From: Roseovarius nitratireducens
GTDB lineage: Bacteria; Pseudomonadota; Alphaproteobacteria; Rhodobacterales; Rhodobacteraceae
Direction of reading: 5' to 3'
Assembly (NCBI RefSeq): GCF_002925845.1
Contig: NZ_PDNI01000065.1
Coordinates: 124,001 to 188,000 of the forward strand
Length of the DNA: 64,000 nucleotides
The position numbers and the translations under genes were made by a program. The notes under the pieces are model-generated. The model was not told the origin of the DNA. It saw only the letters and a list, made by a program, of their open reading frames with translations, and did no database searches. How positions within the stretch are numbered: position 1 is the stretch's first letter; the number at the start of each line of letters is the position of its first letter. Of the stretch, positions 63,944 through 64,000 are shown in pieces.

Positions 63944-64000
63944 TCGAACTTTACGAATCCCAGCGCGCGATGCGCGCGATGCGCAAGGCCGCGATCCAGC
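63940..64000 (+). CDS. ftsA: Cell division protein FtsA (N-terminal fragment, cut by window end)
   Basis: The ATG at 63940 opens [20 protein letters not shown], the alphaproteobacterial FtsA N-terminus, and runs off the window edge after 20 codons. Position right after ftsQ with a four-base overlap supports the assignment. FtsA is the actin-like membrane tether of the FtsZ ring. Confidence 0.85.
   Translation, partial: MIELYESQRAMRAMRKAAIQ

Noticed and set aside
1-64000. CRISPR arrays, IS elements, prophage, rRNA or tRNA genes
   Set aside because: No regularly spaced repeats, transposase or integrase motifs, attachment-like duplications or tRNA cloverleaf sequences were seen by eye; the only phage-like genes are the GTA lysis pair.

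Overview
The window is a GC-rich (roughly two-thirds G+C) chromosomal segment of an alphaproteobacterium, almost certainly family Rhodobacteraceae (Roseobacter/Rhodobacter group). Several features point there. The LexA box has the GAAC-N7-GAAC form typical of Alphaproteobacteria. A gene-transfer-agent type holin/endolysin pair sits beside cytochrome c maturation genes. A two-domain long ribA lies divergent to a CenR-like response regulator, and there are DUF2125, Hint-domain and fused indolepyruvate oxidoreductase genes. The window is mostly tightly packed housekeeping DNA; I see no insertion sequence, prophage, CRISPR array, rRNA or tRNA.

Layout. 0-8.4 kb: DUF2125 protein, trpS, a rhomboid-fold protein lacking its catalytic residues, murJ, a Trm112/Lon-substrate-domain/thioredoxin-TPR group, xthA and an agmatinase. 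8.4-14.6 kb: CenR-like response regulator with a candidate small RNA behind it, ribA, a decayed DUF3833 lipoprotein gene, an unusual SDR protein, a Hint protein and prfC. 14.6-24.2 kb: a membrane tetraheme NapC/NirT cytochrome plus diheme cytochrome c under a near-perfect FNR box, then a three-gene TRAP transporter (large permease nearly twice normal length), a SulP transporter and a Cache-type histidine kinase/LuxR-type regulator pair. 24.2-30 kb: lexA, comEC, gltX, gltA. 30-37 kb: enoyl-CoA hydratase, ccmH, ccmF, GTA holin and endolysin, ccmE, argC, murI. 37-46.4 kb: acyltransferase, fused iorAB with divergent LysR regulator, second candidate small RNA, gnd, argF, argD. 46.5-51.1 kb: two transporters, a sterol desaturase-family protein, a TetR regulator. 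51.1-59.7 kb: phytoene-synthase-like protein, cimA with a probable attenuator leader peptide, cysS, trmO, aminopeptidase P, DUF427, ClC channel. 59.7-64 kb: FAD-linked oxidase, then the tail of the division/cell-wall cluster murB-ddl-ftsQ-ftsA (ftsA cut by the window end).

The most interesting material is non-coding. (1) Two loci, at 8.55 kb (minus) and 42.65 kb (plus), share an exact 16-nt CU-rich anti-Shine-Dalgarno-like motif immediately before a Rho-independent terminator and have matching architecture upstream, which suggests a small-RNA family. (2) A 14-codon open frame rich in Thr/Val with Ile and Leu, written in codons uncommon here, lies in front of cimA among competing hairpins, which looks like transcriptional attenuation of citramalate synthase. 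(3) A 9/10 FNR box precedes the cytochrome pair. (4) A long perfect hairpin separates the TRAP binding-protein gene from its permease genes. (5) The GTA lysis cassette is embedded in the ccm/arg run and has two CtrA-like half sites upstream.
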